Below are positions 47,103 to 48,739 of a DNA stretch of 48,739 nt, in pieces. The first letter of the stretch is position 1, and the number at the start of each line of letters is the position of its first letter. Source of the DNA: a virus. The position numbers and the translations under genes are program-made. Where the stretch lies: positions 1 to 48,739 of the IMG/VR virus record IMGVR_UViG_3300009034_000062; one strand, 5' to 3'. Below the pieces are notes generated by a model, which had not been told where the DNA came from, searched no databases, and saw only the letters and a list, made by a program, of their open reading frames with translations.

Positions 47103-47248
47103 GCGTCCCCTGGCTCATCCGTCGGGGGGCGAATCCTGGGAAATTTCAGGGTAAAATTTTTAGGTAAAATATTATATAAAAAATTTTTGGCAAAAAGTAT
47201 ACCATCCCTATTAAGGTAACCTGAATAACACAAGAATGTTTTTATCAT
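47099..47248 (-). CDS. 49-residue possible protein upstream of P1
   Basis: Frame from ATG 47248 with GAGG 5-6 bases upstream to TGA inside the P1 -35 box. Begins MIKTFLCYSGYLNRDGILFA and ends PTDEPGDA. The centre is AT-rich DNA (poly-A/T), so protein composition is partly dictated by base content. It may be a leader peptide or a chance frame. Confidence 0.35.
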   Translation of the reverse strand: MIKTFLCYSGYLNRDGILFAKNFLYNILPKNFTLKFPRIRPPTDEPGDA

Positions 47249-47290
47249 AAAATCCTCGTTTTGCCTTAGCATCCTGAGAAGCATCCTGTC

Positions 47291-47488
47291 TTAGTCAATA
47301 GGATATAGCAAGTTATCTATATCATTTGCGGCTTGTCTTAGCATCCTGGCTTGCTCATTTAACTTAATCGCTGTACTAACTTTAAGGTCTTGGCTTGATA
47401 TTGTCATCTCGATATATGTAGCTTGCTTTTTATAACTATCTCTTTGACTAACTAAAGATAATCTTAAAGCATCCTCTGTCTTGCTCAT
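47291..47488 (-). CDS. Small helical protein
   Basis: 65 residues from ATG 47488 with GGGGGTGATACT upstream. Begins MSKTEDALRLSLVSQRDSYK and is helical (MLRQAANDIDNLLYPID at the end). Downstream of the stop, the words AGCATCCTG and relatives are repeated. Unknown role. Confidence 0.6.
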   Translation of the reverse strand: MSKTEDALRLSLVSQRDSYKKQATYIEMTISSQDLKVSTAIKLNEQARMLRQAANDIDNLLYPID

Positions 47489-47652
47489 AGTATCACCCCC
47501 TATATAATAATGTAGCTTGGGGACGTGCAACTGATTTTTAACTCTTTATAAGATAAGGTAATCAAGGCAAACTAAAAAGATAATCATCTTAGGCTATTGC
47601 TTTATAAAAGCAAAACTCTTTCATTGCCTAAAAGCTATCTATAACAATTGCC

Positions 47653-48009
47653 TTAACTCTGTTTTTTTGCTTCTCTTGTCTTTTGTCGCCTAAGAGCAGC
47701 TCTTAGTTTGACAAAATTCTCTGAGGTCTTGAATTGACCTGCTTTATCTTTTGCAACTTGGAGGGGCAACTTAGAAAACAATATCAACTTAGCGATTGTA
47801 TCAGCACCCTCTTGAAGTGATACTCCATCGCTAGTACGTACAACATAAGAAATAGAACCTTTTTGACCTGTTACACTAGCACGAAAAGACTTGTTATCAA
47901 ATGCAACAACTTCAACACGTCCAACTTTTTTGACCTCAGATAAAAGACTGTCAAAACTTGTCGCCTCTGATTCAATATCAATAGCGACTAAATCAGTGTC
48001 TTTTATCAT
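47653..48009 (-). CDS. Small soluble protein, first gene at the right end
   Basis: 118 residues. Acidic front (KDTDLVAIDIESEATSFDSL), then beta-rich middle (VEVVAFDNKSFRASVTGQKG, SISYVVRTSDG) and a basic helical end (LRAALRRQKTREAKKQS). GGAGAG lies upstream at longer spacing. It could be a DNA-binding regulator, but no motif is visible. Its gene is behind the promoter at 48176-48202. Confidence 0.65.
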   Translation of the reverse strand: MIKDTDLVAIDIESEATSFDSLLSEVKKVGRVEVVAFDNKSFRASVTGQKGSISYVVRTSDGVSLQEGADTIAKLILFSKLPLQVAKDKAGQFKTSENFVKLRAALRRQKTREAKKQS

Positions 48010-48085
48010 TTGTGTCTTCTCTCCTCTGCTACACGTCCCCTATTGCTACTATCTTATAAAAAGCTAAATTGTAAAATAACTTAAG

Positions 48086-48139
48086 TCAAGATTAAACTAT
48101 CTTGAATAATCAAGAGAGAATTACTCTTGCGGCTTTTTT
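48086..48139. promoter_or_regulatory. TCAAGA/TCTTGA inverted repeats and a plus-oriented hairpin with T run
   Basis: TCAAGAT (48086-48092) and ATCTTGA (48099-48105) form a palindrome, a third TCAAGA lies at 48110-48115, and CAAGAG/CTCTTG (48111-48116 and 48124-48129) form a hairpin followed on the plus strand by CGGC and six T. It looks like a plus-strand terminator, yet no plus-strand gene is present to the left, so operator or leader structure functions are also possible. Confidence 0.5.
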
Positions 48140-48175
48140 CATTGCTCTTCGTTCTCTCTTGCATGATACCCCAAG

Positions 48176-48202
48176 CTTATAGGAAAAGACTCCGTTTGTC
48201 AA
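48176..48202 (-). promoter_or_regulatory. Possible promoter upstream of the right-end genes
   Basis: Minus strand: TTGACA (48197-48202), 15-base spacer, TATAAG (48176-48181). The spacer is shorter than ideal, so strength is uncertain. Confidence 0.5.
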
Positions 48203-48321
48203 GTATTATTTGCATTTATTTTAAAATATTTTTCATGCTACTTCGAGCGTTTTTGTGCCAAATTGACAGCATCCTGAGAATAACCCCGCCCCGATTCCCT
48301 GCCTTGATTCCTGACATCCTG

Positions 48322-48485
48322 CCAACCCCTTCCCAACCTATCCGCCCAACCTGTCGCAATTACCGCTTCCAATTTTCCCTAAACCCTATTACCCCTGCAC
48401 AACCTGGGGCATCCTACCAACCTACATACCAACCTGGAAACCAACCTACCGAGCTACCTATCCTGCCCAGAAAATCCTACCAACC
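48322..48485. repeat. Iterated CCAACC motif, partly in helical phase
   Basis: CCAACC occurs at 48322, 48333, 48346, 48417, 48429, 48441 and 48480 on the plus strand. The steps 48322-48333-48346 are 11 and 13 bases, and 48417-48429-48441 are exactly 12 bases. The 12-mer ATCCTACCAACC occurs twice (near 48411 and 48475), and CGCAATTACC occurs twice (near 48355 and 48489). The minus strand is G-rich. Candidate binding-site array (origin or packaging signal). Confidence 0.65.
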
Positions 48486-48739
48486 CGACGCAATTACCAG
48501 CCCGTCAGTTTCCCCAAACCCTCAACCTAACCTACCTATTAAGAAACCTACCCACGCTGGTAAGAAACTCTGACATATGGTTCAGTAATCCATCCACAGA
48601 GCAGAAATGTTCCTCAGCCTGACCAGAATTGTTAGCTTAACCCCCGTAACAACCTAAAGCGGTATTCAACCTGACTACCCCTGTGCACATTTTCTACCGA
48701 GAGGATTTGAAGTCTATTTATACCAACAGCTTCCAGGGA
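48486..48739. other. Non-coding right edge
   Basis: No gene, tRNA or promoter recognised in this segment. Further AACCT words occur at about 48523 and 48669, so the array above may continue beyond the edge. The plus-strand frame from 48127 to 48573 covers the repeats and is not regarded as a gene. Confidence 0.6.

Noticed and set aside
48127-48573. A plus-strand reading frame of about 148 codons at the right end
   Set aside because: It begins with TTG inside a hairpin, has no ribosome binding site, is proline-rich only because of the CCAACC repeats, and would be the only plus-strand gene.
1-48739. Integrase, repressor or attachment site indicating a prophage
   Set aside because: Looked for serine/tyrosine recombinase motifs and divergent repressor genes and found none; absence in one window does not prove a lytic life cycle.

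Overview
The window is a piece of a tailed bacteriophage genome. Every protein gene I can support lies on the minus strand, so the genome is read from high to low coordinates. Genes are packed tightly, often with ATGA or TAATG overlaps, and most have a strong GGAGG-type ribosome binding site. At least five sigma70-like promoters (TTGACA, 16-17 bases, TATATT or a relative) face left, so the host is a bacterium. The species cannot be told from the sequence. No integrase, excisionase or repressor is recognisable. The distal tail genes lie beyond the left edge.

Layout in transcription order. (1) 48.7-46.9 kb: a largely non-coding right end with an iterated CCAACC motif, leader promoters, two or three small genes and the tandem promoters of the long operon. 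(2) 46.9-32.3 kb: a long accessory and early region. It holds a DNA cytosine methyltransferase, a C39-like peptidase, a tRNA with anticodon CAU next to a degenerate tRNA-like cloverleaf, many tiny zinc-ribbon proteins, a sigma-like factor next to clamp-loader delta- and delta-prime-like genes, a NUDIX hydrolase, a possible membrane or lysis cluster, a Tat-signal version of a common phage protein, and a topoisomerase VI A-like (mini-A) protein. Several of its genes are under 60 codons. (3) 31.8-12.9 kb: replication, recombination and repair. It holds a family A DNA polymerase with an unusual C-terminal extension, a lytic transglycosylase, an SSB-like protein, an HNH cassette, a RecA/UvsX recombinase, SbcD and a split SbcC, a Cas4-like nuclease, a beta sliding clamp, a RecU-like resolvase, a uracil-DNA glycosylase, a large radical SAM protein and DnaX. 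(4) 12.9 kb to the left edge: packaging and head-neck-tail genes: candidate small terminase, large terminase, Mu-like portal, protease-scaffold, decoration protein, lambda gpE-like capsid, neck proteins and tail tube protein.

How it fits together. The phage appears to carry its own bacterial-style processivity machinery (beta clamp, DnaX, delta and delta-prime candidates) with a Pol I-type polymerase whose C-terminal tail looks like the end of DnaE. Recombination-dependent replication is supported by RecA/UvsX, SSB, SbcCD, a RecU-like nuclease and a Cas4-like nuclease. The structural genes are punctuated by TTGACA promoters placed just after stop codons. The points most worth testing are the clamp-loader/polymerase set, the phage radical SAM/B12-type protein, the SbcC split at the zinc hook with an altered Walker B, the Tat-signal fusion, the tRNA-like cloverleaf, and the C-depleted spacers around the HNH cassette.
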